Below the pieces are notes generated by a model. It was not told the origin of the DNA, did not search any database, and worked only from the letters and a program-made list of their open reading frames with translations. Below are positions 1 to 8,327 of a DNA stretch of 64,000 nt, one piece after another; position 1 is the stretch's first letter, and each line of letters opens with the position of its first letter. The DNA lies in the NCBI GenBank assembly GCA_903905455.1, contig CAIVGN010000142.1, positions 16,433 to 80,432 of the forward strand, written 5' to 3'. A program made the position numbers and the translations under genes. This stretch comes from an uncultured Archangium sp. Lineage in GTDB: Bacteria > Myxococcota > Myxococcia > Myxococcales > Myxococcaceae.

Positions 1-743
1 GCCTCACCTGACTGCGCCTGGGCCATGGCCTCTTCGAGGTTCTTCGCGGCCTGCTCCGCGCGCTCGAGTTCGCGCGAGGCCTCCGCGGCCTGGCGATCCA
101 GCTGCTTGTCGAGCGAGTCGGCGGCCTCCCAGTCGGCCGCGTCGAACGAGTTGTCGGCCAGCTCGTCCTGCAGGCGCTGCAGCTCTTCTTGCGCGACCTG
201 ATCAGCGGGCTCTTCTTTCGCGATGGCCTCGAGCTTCTCGGCGAGTTCCTCGACGCGGGTGGCGGCGGCCGCGTTGGGCGTCGGGTTGAGCCGCAGCGGC
301 TGCGGCACGAGCAGGCCCACCACCAGGAAGCACAAGGCCAGCCCGAGCATGGCGATCGGCCGACGCACTTCGATCTCCGGCATGGGCAACGTCTTGAGTT
401 GCTGGTTGAGCCCGAGTTCCCATTCCCCGACGGGCAACTCGAGGCGGGTGAGCAACAGCCCGCCCGCCGAAGCCTGGCGATCGGCGATCACCGCCGCCCG
501 GTCCTGCGACACCGTGCGGGCCCGCGACACGAGCCAGGTGGCGACCGCGGCGCTCGCCAGCGCGAGGGCCCCGAAGATCCCCAGGCCCCGCTGCACGAGC
601 ATCCGCCACGCCACGAAGCAGGTGACGGCCACCCACAGGGGCGCCACGGAGGCCCGGAGGGCGACCTCGAAGTTCAAGTGCCGGCGCACGCGTGAGATGC
701 GCGCGTGGACCGCCTGTTTTCGTCGTTCTTCCCCGGCGGCCAT
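1..743 (-). CDS. Membrane protein with C-terminal coiled coil, 3' end beyond window
   Basis: The 5' part of a minus-strand gene starts at the ATG (743-741) and remains open for 247 codons to the window edge. The first 25 residues are basic. Three hydrophobic segments follow at about 32-48, 54-72 and 129-147. From about residue 163 the protein becomes an acidic, Glu/Ala/Gln-rich helix with coiled-coil character. Two membrane helices, a soluble loop, a third helix and a long coiled coil recall DUF4175-like membrane proteins, some of which sit beside MoxR/vWA genes, but I cannot confirm the family. It is divergent from the TonB-dependent receptor, with 124 bp between the starts. Codon use is strongly GC3-biased, and the overlapping plus-strand frames read as Arg/Pro/His-rich shadow protein. 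Confidence 0.75.
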   Translation of the reverse strand, partial: MAAGEERRKQAVHARISRVRRHLNFEVALRASVAPLWVAVTCFVAWRMLVQRGLGIFGALALASAAVATWLVSRARTVSQDRAAVIADRQASAGGLLLTRLELPVGEWELGLNQQLKTLPMPEIEVRRPIAMLGLALCFLVVGLLVPQPLRLNPTPNAAAATRVEELAEKLEAIAKEEPADQVAQEELQRLQDELADNSFDAADWEAADSLDKQLDRQAAEASRELERAEQAAKNLEEAMAQAQSGE

Positions 744-765
744 GCGTTGCGCAGACTAACCCGCG

Positions 766-786
766 AGGGGAAACGGACCTTCCCCT
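766..786. repeat. Inverted repeat in divergent intergenic region
   Basis: AGGGGAA (766-772) and TTCCCCT (780-786) form perfect 7-bp arms around a 7-nt spacer. The element lies between two divergent genes. It could be an operator or an mRNA stem-loop in the receptor leader. It has no T-tract that would make it a convincing terminator. Confidence 0.4.
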
Positions 787-867
787 TTGTGGCCCGGGTG
801 TCGCGCGTGGACCTGAAGCGTCGAAGCGGGTGTCTGAGCGGTCGCCACTGCGCTACATGCCCCGGTC

Positions 868-3465
868 GTGCATCGCCTTTCTGCCCTGCTCCTGCTGCTG
901 GCCGTGTCGGCGTTCGCGCAGACGGCCCCGAAGATGCCCACGCTGGTCAAGCCCGTCGAACCGGTGTTCCCGGCCTCGCTCGCGGACGCAGGCGTGGGCG
1001 GCGTGGTGGTGATGGAGATCGACATCGGCGTCGACGGCAAGGTGATGGAGGTGAAGGTCATCACCAGCGCGGGTCCGGAGTTCGACGCGGCCGCGGTGAC
1101 CGCCGCCAGGCAGCTCGAGTTCACGCCCGCGGAGTTCGACGGCAAGCCGACGCCGGTGCGCATCCAGTACTCGAGCCAGTTCGTGGTGCAGCAGCAGGTG
1201 GTCGAGGTGGCAGTCGCGCAGGACGCCGGCGTCCCCGTGGTGAACTTCAAGGGGCAGCTGGTGACGGCCGGCACGCGCGAGCCGGTGGCCATCGCCACCG
1301 TCACCGTGGGCACCGCGCAGGCCGAGGCCGATGGAGAAGGCCGCTTCGAGTTGGCCGACGTGCCCACCGGCACCCTCGAGGTGAAGGTGACGGCGCCGGG
1401 CCACGAGCCCTTCGTCGCCACCGAGGAGATCAAGGCCGGGGAGCGCACCGAGGTCCGTTACGTGCTGCGCGCCACGGGTGACCCGAACGTGACGGTGGTG
1501 CGGGGCACGAAGGATCGCCGCGAGGTGGCGCAGGTGAAGCTGACCCAGTCCGAGTTCCGCATGGTCGCCGGTTCGCGCAACGACGCCTTCAAGGTGGTGC
1601 AGAACCTGCCGGGCGTGGCGAGGTCACCGTTCGGTGGCTCGGCGCTGGTGGTGCGCGGCAGCAAGGCGTGGGACTCGCGCATCTACGTCGACGAGATCCA
1701 GATCCCCCAGCTGTTCCACTTCGCGGGGCTCAACGCGACGTTCAACTCGGCGACCATCGAGAGCATCGCGTTCCAGCCGGGCAACTTCGGCGTCGACTAC
1801 GGCCGCAGCATCGGTGGCCTGGTGCAGGCCGAGGTGAAGACGCCCAGCAAGAAGGGCGTGCACGGCGCGGTGGACCTCAACTTCTTCGACGTCTCGGCGA
1901 ACGTCGAGGCGCCGGTCAGCGACACCTGGAGCATGTCGGCCGCCGGTCGCTTCGGCCTCGCGCAGCTCACGGTGCCCTTCGCCATCAAGACCTTCGTGCC
2001 ACCCGCGTTCCAGAACCAGCTGGGCTTCGCGCGGGCGCCGCAGTTCTGGGACTACCAGGTACGCGCCGAGCGCAAGGTGGCCAACAGCCGCAACCGCGTC
2101 TTCATCACCGTCTTCGGCTCGTCGGACAGCTGGGCGTTTCTCCAGGCCAACCCGCTCCTGGACAGCGACGTGGAAGGCAACCGGGGCGCCGCGAGCAACG
2201 CGCAACTCTACAACCGCCTCGTGGTGGGCATCGACCAGAAGCTCAGCGATCGCGTGACCTTCGTCTCCCGCAACTCGGTGGGCTTCGACATCAACGAGCA
2301 GCAGGGCGCGACCACCGAGGTCTTCTTCCGCGCCACCCAGTTCCCCATCCAACTGCGCGAGCGGTTCCGCATCGACGTGCCCGAGGCGAAGCTGGTGTTC
2401 GGCGCGGGCCTCGACGCGCTGATCACCCCGGCGCTGCTCGACGCGCAGCAGCCCCCGCCGTTCAAGGCCAACCAGCTGCCCGACCCCTACGTCACCCGGC
2501 GGCTCATCGCGCAGACCGAGGCGCGCACCTACGTCGAGCCGGGCCTCTACGTCGACGCCACGTGGACGCCCTTCGAGTCGCTGCAGGTGCGCGGCGGCCT
2601 GCGCTTCGACGGCGAGCTGACGACGATGAAGAAGGCGTGGGTCAACCCGCGGCTCTCGGCGCAGTGGCAGTTGCTTCCGCAGCTCGCGATCAAGGGCGGC
2701 GTGGCCATGTACCAGCAGCCCCCCGACTATCGCACCGGGCAGCTCTCGCCGGTCTTCGGCAACCCGGACCTGCTGCCCGAAGGTGCGTGGCACTTCATGC
2801 TCGGCGCAGAGGCGAAGCTCTTCGACCTCTTCGAGTTGAACGTGCAGGGCTACTACAAGCCCCTCTTCAACCAGGCGAGGCAGACGCTCGCCAGCGGCGA
2901 GGGCAGCGACATCAACATCGCCGGCAACGAGACCCGGTACACCAGCGCGGGCTACGGGCGCGCGTACGGCGGCGAGGTGCTGCTGCGCCTGCGGCCCACG
3001 CGCTACTTCACGGGCTGGGTGGCCTACAGCCTGAGCCGCTTCGAGCGCGACTACTTCGGCGGGGTGCAGTTCGCGCCGGGACCGCTCGACCAACCGCACA
3101 ACCTGATCATCGTGGGCTCGGTGAAGTTGCCGTGGGACCTGAGCCTCGGCCTGCGCTTCCGCTACGCGTCGGGACCGCTGGTGACGCCGGTGCTCGCCTC
3201 GCTCTTCGACGCCAGCGGCAACTACTCGGTGCCCCTGCCCGGGTTGCCCTGGAGCCAGCGCCTGCCCGACTTCTTCCAGCTCGACGCGCGGCTCGACAAG
3301 CGCTTCGTCTTCGACGCGTGGACCTTCGTGGTCTACCTCGACGTGCAGAACGTGACGAACCAGCAGAACCCCGAAGCGCTCTTCTACAACCACAACTATT
3401 CGCAGTCGGCCTACGTGACGGGCATTCCGATTCTGCCCACGCTGGGCGTGAGAGGAGAGTGGTGA
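868..3465 (+). CDS. TonB-dependent outer-membrane receptor with N-terminal TonB-C-like domain
   Basis: This 865-residue protein is an outer-membrane receptor that would import a ligand using energy from an ExbB-ExbD-TonB complex. It starts at GTG 868 and has a Sec signal peptide with the cleavage region near AFAQT (residue 18). Residues about 22-112 look like a TonB/TolA C-terminal domain (PVFPASL, a DGKV turn, FTPAEFDGKP). Residues about 124-200 are a carboxypeptidase-like regulatory beta-sandwich. A plug domain follows (VVQNLPGVAR, ALVVRG, IYVDEI, then GNFGVDYGRSIGG), and the rest is an aromatic-rich beta-barrel. Fusion of a TonB-C-like module to a receptor is unusual. The stop overlaps the next start (TGATG), so the lipoprotein downstream is probably translationally coupled and may be its accessory protein. 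The ligand cannot be told from sequence. Confidence 0.9.
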   Translation: MHRLSALLLLLAVSAFAQTAPKMPTLVKPVEPVFPASLADAGVGGVVVMEIDIGVDGKVMEVKVITSAGPEFDAAAVTAARQLEFTPAEFDGKPTPVRIQYSSQFVVQQQVVEVAVAQDAGVPVVNFKGQLVTAGTREPVAIATVTVGTAQAEADGEGRFELADVPTGTLEVKVTAPGHEPFVATEEIKAGERTEVRYVLRATGDPNVTVVRGTKDRREVAQVKLTQSEFRMVAGSRNDAFKVVQNLPGVARSPFGGSALVVRGSKAWDSRIYVDEIQIPQLFHFAGLNATFNSATIESIAFQPGNFGVDYGRSIGGLVQAEVKTPSKKGVHGAVDLNFFDVSANVEAPVSDTWSMSAAGRFGLAQLTVPFAIKTFVPPAFQNQLGFARAPQFWDYQVRAERKVANSRNRVFITVFGSSDSWAFLQANPLLDSDVEGNRGAASNAQLYNRLVVGIDQKLSDRVTFVSRNSVGFDINEQQGATTEVFFRATQFPIQLRERFRIDVPEAKLVFGAGLDALITPALLDAQQPPPFKANQLPDPYVTRRLIAQTEARTYVEPGLYVDATWTPFESLQVRGGLRFDGELTTMKKAWVNPRLSAQWQLLPQLAIKGGVAMYQQPPDYRTGQLSPVFGNPDLLPEGAWHFMLGAEAKLFDLFELNVQGYYKPLFNQARQTLASGEGSDINIAGNETRYTSAGYGRAYGGEVLLRLRPTRYFTGWVAYSLSRFERDYFGGVQFAPGPLDQPHNLIIVGSVKLPWDLSLGLRFRYASGPLVTPVLASLFDASGNYSVPLPGLPWSQRLPDFFQLDARLDKRFVFDAWTFVVYLDVQNVTNQQNPEALFYNHNYSQSAYVTGIPILPTLGVRGEW

Positions 3466-4661
3466 TGCGCGCGCTCCCGTTGATGAGCCTGGTGTTGGTG
3501 ACCGGTTGCGGGGTGCAGTTCACGCCCGAGACGCTGGTCGACTCGTTGCGCGTGCTCTCGGTGACCGCCGAGCCGCCCGAGGTGGCGCCCGGTGAGCTGG
3601 CGACGATGTCGGTGCTCTTCGGAGACCCGACGCGCGTGGGCCAGCCGACGACGGTGATCTGGGTGGGCTGCGAGCCCGACCCGCTCGACCTGAACCGCAG
3701 CGCCTGCAACGACGCCTCGTTCCTCATCAAGCCCACGTTGATCACCGACTACCCGCCGGGGCTCAAGCTGCTCGGCTTCAGCAGGCAGGCCGCGTACGCG
3801 GCGTCACCCGGCGTGTTCGACGTGCTGCCGGCCGACGACCTGATTCGCACCAACGGCAGCATCGGGCAGGTCATCGCCATCGTGATCGCCGAGGCGGTCG
3901 ACGTGTCGGCCATGGGCGACGAGGTGAAGCAGGTCTTCCAGCGCATCGAGGACAAGGTGACGCCGGCGGCCATCGCCATCACCCGCGTGGTGGTCAGCGA
4001 GAAGGCGCAGAAGAACCACAACCCGCAGATCGACAACCTCACCTTCGACGGCGCGCCGCTGCCCCTCGGGGGACGGCTCCAGGTCAAGGCGGGCCAGAAG
4101 GTGTCCCTGGGGGTCGACGTGCCCGAGTCGTCGCGCGAGCACTACACCGAGGTGCAGCCGTCCGGCCCAGTGGAGAAGCAGGAGAAGGTGGTGGGCGCCT
4201 GGTACTCGAGCGGCGGCCGCTTCAGCCAGGAGCGCTTCGACGTCGTCGACACCGCGCCGACGATCTTCACCGCGCCGGGCTCGGCCGAGTTCCCCGAAGA
4301 CCCGGTGCCCGAGAAGCGCAGCGGGCAGCTGTGGCTGGTGGTGCGTGACAACCGCGGCGCGCAGGCCTTCCAGCAGTTCCGGTACTTCGTGTGCGACGAG
4401 TCGCTGGCCACGCCCAGGGTGACGGGCCTCACGGTGAGCACTTCGGAGACCGAGCCGGTGGTGGTCACCGGGCAGAACATGGACAAGGTGCTCGACATCG
4501 TCATCGGCGGCGTCGCGCTCACCAACGGCACCTACAGCGCCTCGCGCGGGGCCTTCGTGGGGTTTCTCTCGGGGCTGGCGCCGGGCATCCCGTACCCGGT
4601 CACCATGCGCGGCCAGAACTGCTCATCCGTGGACACCGGGCTCACCTACACCGTGCCGTGA
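3465..4661 (+). CDS. Lipoprotein with C-terminal IPT/TIG-like domain, partner of the receptor
   Basis: This 398-residue lipoprotein has a short signal ending in the lipobox LVTGC, so lipidation would be at about Cys16. The start ATG 3465 overlaps the receptor stop (TGATG) and has the purine-rich stretch AGAGGAGAG just upstream, which fixes the start. The middle is rich in beta-structure. The last 80 or so residues resemble an IPT/TIG immunoglobulin-like fold (VVVTGQNMDKV, then a VIGGVALTNG segment). Family-level function is unknown. Its position directly after a TonB-dependent receptor suggests a surface or periplasmic substrate-binding or assembly partner, which is inference. It is the last gene before a marked palindrome at 4677-4711. 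Confidence 0.85.
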   Translation: MRALPLMSLVLVTGCGVQFTPETLVDSLRVLSVTAEPPEVAPGELATMSVLFGDPTRVGQPTTVIWVGCEPDPLDLNRSACNDASFLIKPTLITDYPPGLKLLGFSRQAAYAASPGVFDVLPADDLIRTNGSIGQVIAIVIAEAVDVSAMGDEVKQVFQRIEDKVTPAAIAITRVVVSEKAQKNHNPQIDNLTFDGAPLPLGGRLQVKAGQKVSLGVDVPESSREHYTEVQPSGPVEKQEKVVGAWYSSGGRFSQERFDVVDTAPTIFTAPGSAEFPEDPVPEKRSGQLWLVVRDNRGAQAFQQFRYFVCDESLATPRVTGLTVSTSETEPVVVTGQNMDKVLDIVIGGVALTNGTYSASRGAFVGFLSGLAPGIPYPVTMRGQNCSSVDTGLTYTVP

Positions 4662-4676
4662 GCGCCAGCCCCGCAC

Positions 4677-4711
4677 CATGAAAACTCGACATTCGATATC
4701 GAGTTTTCATG
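4677..4711. promoter_or_regulatory. Perfect 13-bp inverted repeat, AT-rich island: operator or weak terminator
   Basis: CATGAAAACTCGA (4677-4689) and TCGAGTTTTCATG (4699-4711) are exact reverse complements separated by 9 nt. The block is conspicuously AT-rich against its surroundings. It lies 15 bp after the lipoprotein stop and 43 bp before the next ATG. The A4 and T4 tracts flanking a CTCGA/TCGAG stem would fit a weak bidirectional terminator. The symmetry would equally fit a dimeric repressor site for the PH-domain genes. Confidence 0.55.
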
Positions 4712-4754
4712 GCAGTCCGTCGACAGTCGAACGCGGGCTACGGTGCCGCGCTCC

Positions 4755-5270
4755 ATGAAACCGAACGACCTCGCCGCGCTCGAGAAGCGCGTGCACCCCA
4801 TCACCCGCCCCGAGCCCGCGCTGCTGTGGATGTACGCGTTGAGCTCGCTGGCGCTGCTGTGCGCCGCGCCCGTCGCGCTCATTCCGCTCTATTTCCGCTA
4901 CCACACGCTCTGGTACCGCTTCGACGCCACCGGCGTGTCCATGGGCTACGGCATCCTCTTCCGCCGCGAGATGCAGCTGACCTACCAGCGCATGCAGGAC
5001 ATCCACCTCTCGCAGAACATCCTCGAGCGCTGGCTGGGCATTGGCACCGTCACCGTGCAGACCGCGGGCTCCGGCGCCGGGGGCAACCTGGCCATCGTGG
5101 GCGTGAAGGACTTCAACGCCATCCGCGACTACCTCTACGCGAAGATGCGCGGGGTGCAGGCCCACGAGCCGGCGCCTTCCACCGACGCCACGGACGCGGT
5201 GCTGGTGGAGATCCGCGACGCGCTCACCGACGCCGCCCGGGCGCTGGCGGAGAAGAAAGGAGCGGCGTGA
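4755..5270 (+). CDS. Bacterial PH-domain (bPH2/DUF304-like) membrane protein, YdbS-like
   Basis: This 171-residue protein starts at ATG 4755; an in-frame GTG at 4743 would add four residues. Two adjacent hydrophobic helices at about 24-52 are followed by a bacterial pleckstrin-homology fold: WYRFDATGVSMGYGILFRRE, then YQRMQDIHLSQNILERWLG and a GIGTVTVQTAG strand. These are the usual signatures of DUF304/bPH2 proteins such as YdbS. A charged helical tail follows. It overlaps the next gene by one base (TGATG), and that gene encodes a second PH-domain membrane protein, so the two probably act as a pair at the cytoplasmic membrane. In other bacteria such pairs have been linked to envelope stress or toxin resistance. 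Their role here is not visible. Confidence 0.85.
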   Translation: MKPNDLAALEKRVHPITRPEPALLWMYALSSLALLCAAPVALIPLYFRYHTLWYRFDATGVSMGYGILFRREMQLTYQRMQDIHLSQNILERWLGIGTVTVQTAGSGAGGNLAIVGVKDFNAIRDYLYAKMRGVQAHEPAPSTDATDAVLVEIRDALTDAARALAEKKGAA

Positions 5271-5968
5271 TGGAGCTGCTGCTGCGGCTGCTCAAGCCGA
5301 TCTTCCTGCCCCTGCTCAAGTTGGACCTCGAGCCGCCCCACCTCCCCGAGGGGAGCTCGCTGGTGCGCAGCCTCAAGCCGTCCGAGCGGTGGCTCGCCTA
5401 CCGCTACCTGCAGACGCTCTTCGGGTTCCTGAACCAGTTCATCGGCACGGGCATCGCGGTGATCGCCCTGGTGGCGAAGTTGAAGGGCTGGGGCCTGCTC
5501 ATCGCCCTGGGGATCTTCGCGGTGCAGGCCTTCGTGATCGGCCTCGCGCTGGTCACCACCCGGGTCGACTTCGAGCTGCGCCACTACCTCGTGGGGGATC
5601 GCTCGCTGCGCGTGGCCCGGGGCGCGTGGAAACGGGAGGAGGTCACCTTGAGCTACGCCAACGTGCAGAACCTCGAGGTCACCCAGGGCCCGCTGGAGCG
5701 CTTCTTCGGCTTCAAGTCGCTCACCATCTCCACCGCCGGGGCCGACACCACGCCAGGCGCCGAGAACTCCCACCTGGTCACGTTGGTAGGGCTCGAGCAG
5801 GCCGACGAGGTGCGAGCACTGATTCTGGGAATGCTGAAAGAGCAACGAGACTCGGGGCTTGGAGAGCCGCAGCACCTGGCGGCGTCGACCTCGGGTGGGC
5901 TGTCCATCGCCCGGCTGCACGAAATCAGGGCCGCCGCTCAGGCGTTGAGGCAGGCCGCCCGATCGTGA
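5270..5968 (+). CDS. Bacterial PH-domain membrane protein, YdbT-like
   Basis: This 232-residue partner of the preceding gene starts at ATG 5270, one base inside the upstream stop, with AGGAGCGG upstream as ribosome-binding site. An amphipathic N-terminus precedes two membrane helices (about 52-95). The bPH2 core follows: DFELRHYLVGDRSLRVARGAW, then VTLSYANVQNLEVTQGPLER and GFKSLTISTAGAD. The family hallmark is the V-x-N-L-E-V-x-Q-GPLER-x-FGF pattern just after the strand pair. About 40 C-terminal residues are low-complexity and helical. The operon arrangement with the previous gene resembles the ydbST pair of other bacteria. The exbB promoter candidate begins 27 bp after its stop. Confidence 0.85.
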   Translation: MELLLRLLKPIFLPLLKLDLEPPHLPEGSSLVRSLKPSERWLAYRYLQTLFGFLNQFIGTGIAVIALVAKLKGWGLLIALGIFAVQAFVIGLALVTTRVDFELRHYLVGDRSLRVARGAWKREEVTLSYANVQNLEVTQGPLERFFGFKSLTISTAGADTTPGAENSHLVTLVGLEQADEVRALILGMLKEQRDSGLGEPQHLAASTSGGLSIARLHEIRAAAQALRQAARS

Positions 5969-5994
5969 CGATCGCGTGGGGTCGTGCGTTTCCG

Positions 5995-6024
5995 TTGACT
6001 TTGGTCACCCAGCGCACGAGATAA
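5995..6024 (+). promoter_or_regulatory. Candidate sigma-70-type promoter for exbB-exbD-tonB
   Basis: TTGACT (5995-6000) matches five of six -35 consensus bases. GATAAC (6020-6025) matches four of six -10 bases, but the spacer is 19 nt, longer than the optimum 17. Transcription would begin some 25-30 nt before the exbB ATG. The call rests only on position and match, so it is weak. Confidence 0.35.
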
Positions 6025-6058
6025 CCTCCTCTTTTCAAGCCCTTCCTCTCCAGGTTCC

Positions 6059-6736
6059 ATGACTCCGTTTCTCTTGTTGGCGCAGATGGGTGAGCAGCAC
6101 CAGGGTGGTTGGCTCAGCGGCAAGCTGCTCGGCATTTTGACCGGCGACGCCGAGTGGGTCCTGTGGATCCTGGCGATCTTCTCCGTCATCTCCTTCGCGG
6201 TGATGCTCGAGCGCGGCATCTACTTTTCGACCCACGGCCTGCCCAACAGCGACGACGTGTTGATCAAGCTGGCCAAGGGCGACCTGGCGGCGGTCAAGAC
6301 GGCCATCGGCACGCGCCAGGGCATGGAAGCCGCGGTGCTCCGCGAGGGCATGGAATGGGTCGATCGCGGCCCCGACTCGGTGCAGGAAGTGATCGACGCG
6401 ACGATGGCCATCCAGCGCCCGCGCTACGAGCGGTTCCTCTCCATCCTCGGCACCATGGGCAGCAACACCCCGTTCATCGGCCTGTTCGGCACGGTGCTCG
6501 GCATCATCAAGGCCTTCAAGGATCTCGGCCTCTCGAGCGCCAAGGGCGCCGAGGTGCAGTCCACGGTGATGGCCGGCATCTCCGAGGCGCTGGTGGCCAC
6601 GGCCGTCGGCCTCGCCGTCGCCATCCCCGCGGTCATTGGCTACAACATCCTGCAGCGCTCGGTGAAGAACACCGTGGCGCGCTCCACCGCGCTGGGCCAC
6701 GCGCTGGTCGGTCACCTCCGCGCGACGGGGAAGTAA
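6059..6736 (+). CDS. exbB: MotA/TolQ/ExbB proton-channel family protein
   Basis: This 225-residue protein is the large subunit of the proton-driven inner-membrane motor that energises TonB. It has three membrane segments: about 39-60 (WVLWILAIFSVISFAVML), about 130-155 (NTPFIGLFGTVLGIIKAF) and about 170-195 (EALVATAVGLAVAIPAVIGY). The G-LFGTVLG-I and ATAVGLAVAIPA motifs in the last two are the family signature, and the large cytoplasmic loop between helices 1 and 2 is the expected size. It starts a three-gene operon and ends 3 nt before exbD. Assignment to ExbB rather than TolQ rests on the TonB gene that follows; no tolA, tolB or pal is nearby. It probably serves the receptor at 868 as well as others. 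Confidence 0.95.
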   Translation: MTPFLLLAQMGEQHQGGWLSGKLLGILTGDAEWVLWILAIFSVISFAVMLERGIYFSTHGLPNSDDVLIKLAKGDLAAVKTAIGTRQGMEAAVLREGMEWVDRGPDSVQEVIDATMAIQRPRYERFLSILGTMGSNTPFIGLFGTVLGIIKAFKDLGLSSAKGAEVQSTVMAGISEALVATAVGLAVAIPAVIGYNILQRSVKNTVARSTALGHALVGHLRATGK

Positions 6737-6739
6737 GCG

Positions 6740-7168
<429 letters not shown>

Positions 7169-7208
7169 AGAGGAACCGGCGCGGCGCCCCCGGGCGTCGT
7201 ACCGAGTC

Positions 7209-7988
7209 GTGACGACGATGAGCTCCAGCAGCACCCCCTTCAAGCGCGAGGAAGACCGGAGCCTGTGGCTCTTCGTAGGCATGCTCGTGCTCTCCATGGG
7301 AGGTCACGTCGCGGGCATGCTGGTGATGCCCGGGGCCCTGGCCCGCGGTGAGCGGCCCCGGCGCGTGGAGATGGAGTTCTACGAGCCGCCGCCCCCGCCC
7401 CCCAAGGTCGAGGAGCCGAAGAAGGAAGAGCCCAAGCCGCTGGAGCAGGTGAAGGTCAAGCCGCCCCCGGTGAAGCTCGCCGAGAAGGTGCCGCCGCCCA
7501 AGGAAGACCTGCCGCCGCCGCCCAACGACGCGCCGCCGCCGGAGACTCCGAACAAGCCGGTGCCGATCATCGTGGGCATCTCGATGTCGTCGACCACCGC
7601 CGCCGGGGGCTTCGCGGTGCAGGTGGGCAACACCACCTACGGCAAGACCTCGGACAAGATCACCGACCCCTCGCAGGTCAAGGCCTACAACGCGCCGAAG
7701 TACGCGCCGCCGGGCGGAGCCGACACCGAGCCGGTGATGTTGGGCGAGGTGAAGATCCCCTACCCCGACGAGGCGAAGAAGAACGAGATCGAGGGCTCGG
7801 TGCGCCTCAAGGTGAGCTTGAACCCCGAGGGCCAGGTGACCGAGGTCGCGGTGATCAGCGGCCCCGGCTACGGGCTCAACGAGGCGGCCCGCGAGGCGCT
7901 GCGCAAGTTCCGCTTCAAGCCGGCCACCAAGGGCGGCGAGGCCGTGGGCTACACCTTCGTGTACACGTACACCTTCCTGCTCGATTGA
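7209..7988 (+). CDS. tonB: TonB energy-transducing protein
   Basis: This 259-residue protein links the ExbB-ExbD motor to outer-membrane receptors. A single N-terminal membrane anchor lies at about 18-41. A Pro/Glu/Lys-rich periplasmic spacer spans about 55-120 with runs of PPPPPP and PKEEPKP-type segments. The C-terminal TonB domain spans about 175-259: IPYPDEAKKNEIEGSVRLKV with the YP motif, SLNPEGQVTEVAV, then EALRKFRFKPATKGG. The GTG at 7209 opens the frame, but the ATG at 7218 is an equally good start. The domain resembles the one at the N-terminus of the receptor at 868, so the window holds two TonB-C-type modules. The gene ends just before the toxin-antitoxin operator. Confidence 0.93.
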   Translation: MTTMSSSSTPFKREEDRSLWLFVGMLVLSMGGHVAGMLVMPGALARGERPRRVEMEFYEPPPPPPKVEEPKKEEPKPLEQVKVKPPPVKLAEKVPPPKEDLPPPPNDAPPPETPNKPVPIIVGISMSSTTAAGGFAVQVGNTTYGKTSDKITDPSQVKAYNAPKYAPPGGADTEPVMLGEVKIPYPDEAKKNEIEGSVRLKVSLNPEGQVTEVAVISGPGYGLNEAAREALRKFRFKPATKGGEAVGYTFVYTYTFLLD

Positions 7989-8004
7989 CGCGCTGCGCGG
8001 TCGC

Positions 8005-8035
8005 CGTACAGAATTCTGTACATGACCGTGTACAG
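8005..8035 (+). promoter_or_regulatory. YefM/Phd-type autoregulatory operator, three cores spaced 12 bp
   Basis: CGTACA (8005-8010), TGTACA (8017-8022) and TGTACA (8029-8034) recur at exact 12-bp steps. The first two lie within the perfect 16-bp palindrome GTACAGAATTCTGTAC (8006-8021). The antitoxin ATG (8022-8024) begins at the last base of the second core. TGTACA cores 12 bp apart are the known operator arrangement of the YefM-YoeB system, so this is very probably where the antitoxin or toxin-antitoxin complex represses its own transcription. Confidence 0.8.
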
Positions 8036-8327
8036 CCGCGACATCGTCCCCCTGAGCGCCGCGCGGGCCCGCTTCTCGGAGCTGGTGGACGAGGCCAGGG
8101 CCGGCGACGACAAGATCATCACCAAGAACGGCGAGGCGTACGTCGCGGTGATCGACATCAAGAAGCTCGAGTACTTTCAGCAGCTCGATCTCCAGCAACA
8201 GGAACGAGAGAAGGCGCAGGACGTGCTGCGGGGTCTCGAGGACGTCGAGGCGGGCCGGGTGCTCACCGAGCGAGCGTTCAAGCTGTCGCTCAAGAAGCGC
8301 CTCGCGCGACTCAAGGCGAAGAAGTGA
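8022..8327 (+). CDS. Type II antitoxin, Phd/YefM family
   Basis: This 101-residue protein has the Phd/YefM N-terminal DNA-binding fold: MTVYSRDIVPLSAARARFSE, then ELVDEARAGDDKIITKNGEA and YVAVIDIKKLEYF. These match the S-x-R-x-x-x-SEL, I-T-KNG-x-A-V and VVI-x-x-x-x-YE pattern of the family. The last 50 residues are charged and helical, as expected of the disordered toxin-neutralising part that proteases remove. It overlaps the toxin gene by 4 nt (GTGA). Three operator cores surround and overlap its own start codon, so expression is probably autorepressed. Function is inferred from family and context. Confidence 0.9.
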   Translation: MTVYSRDIVPLSAARARFSELVDEARAGDDKIITKNGEAYVAVIDIKKLEYFQQLDLQQQEREKAQDVLRGLEDVEAGRVLTERAFKLSLKKRLARLKAKK

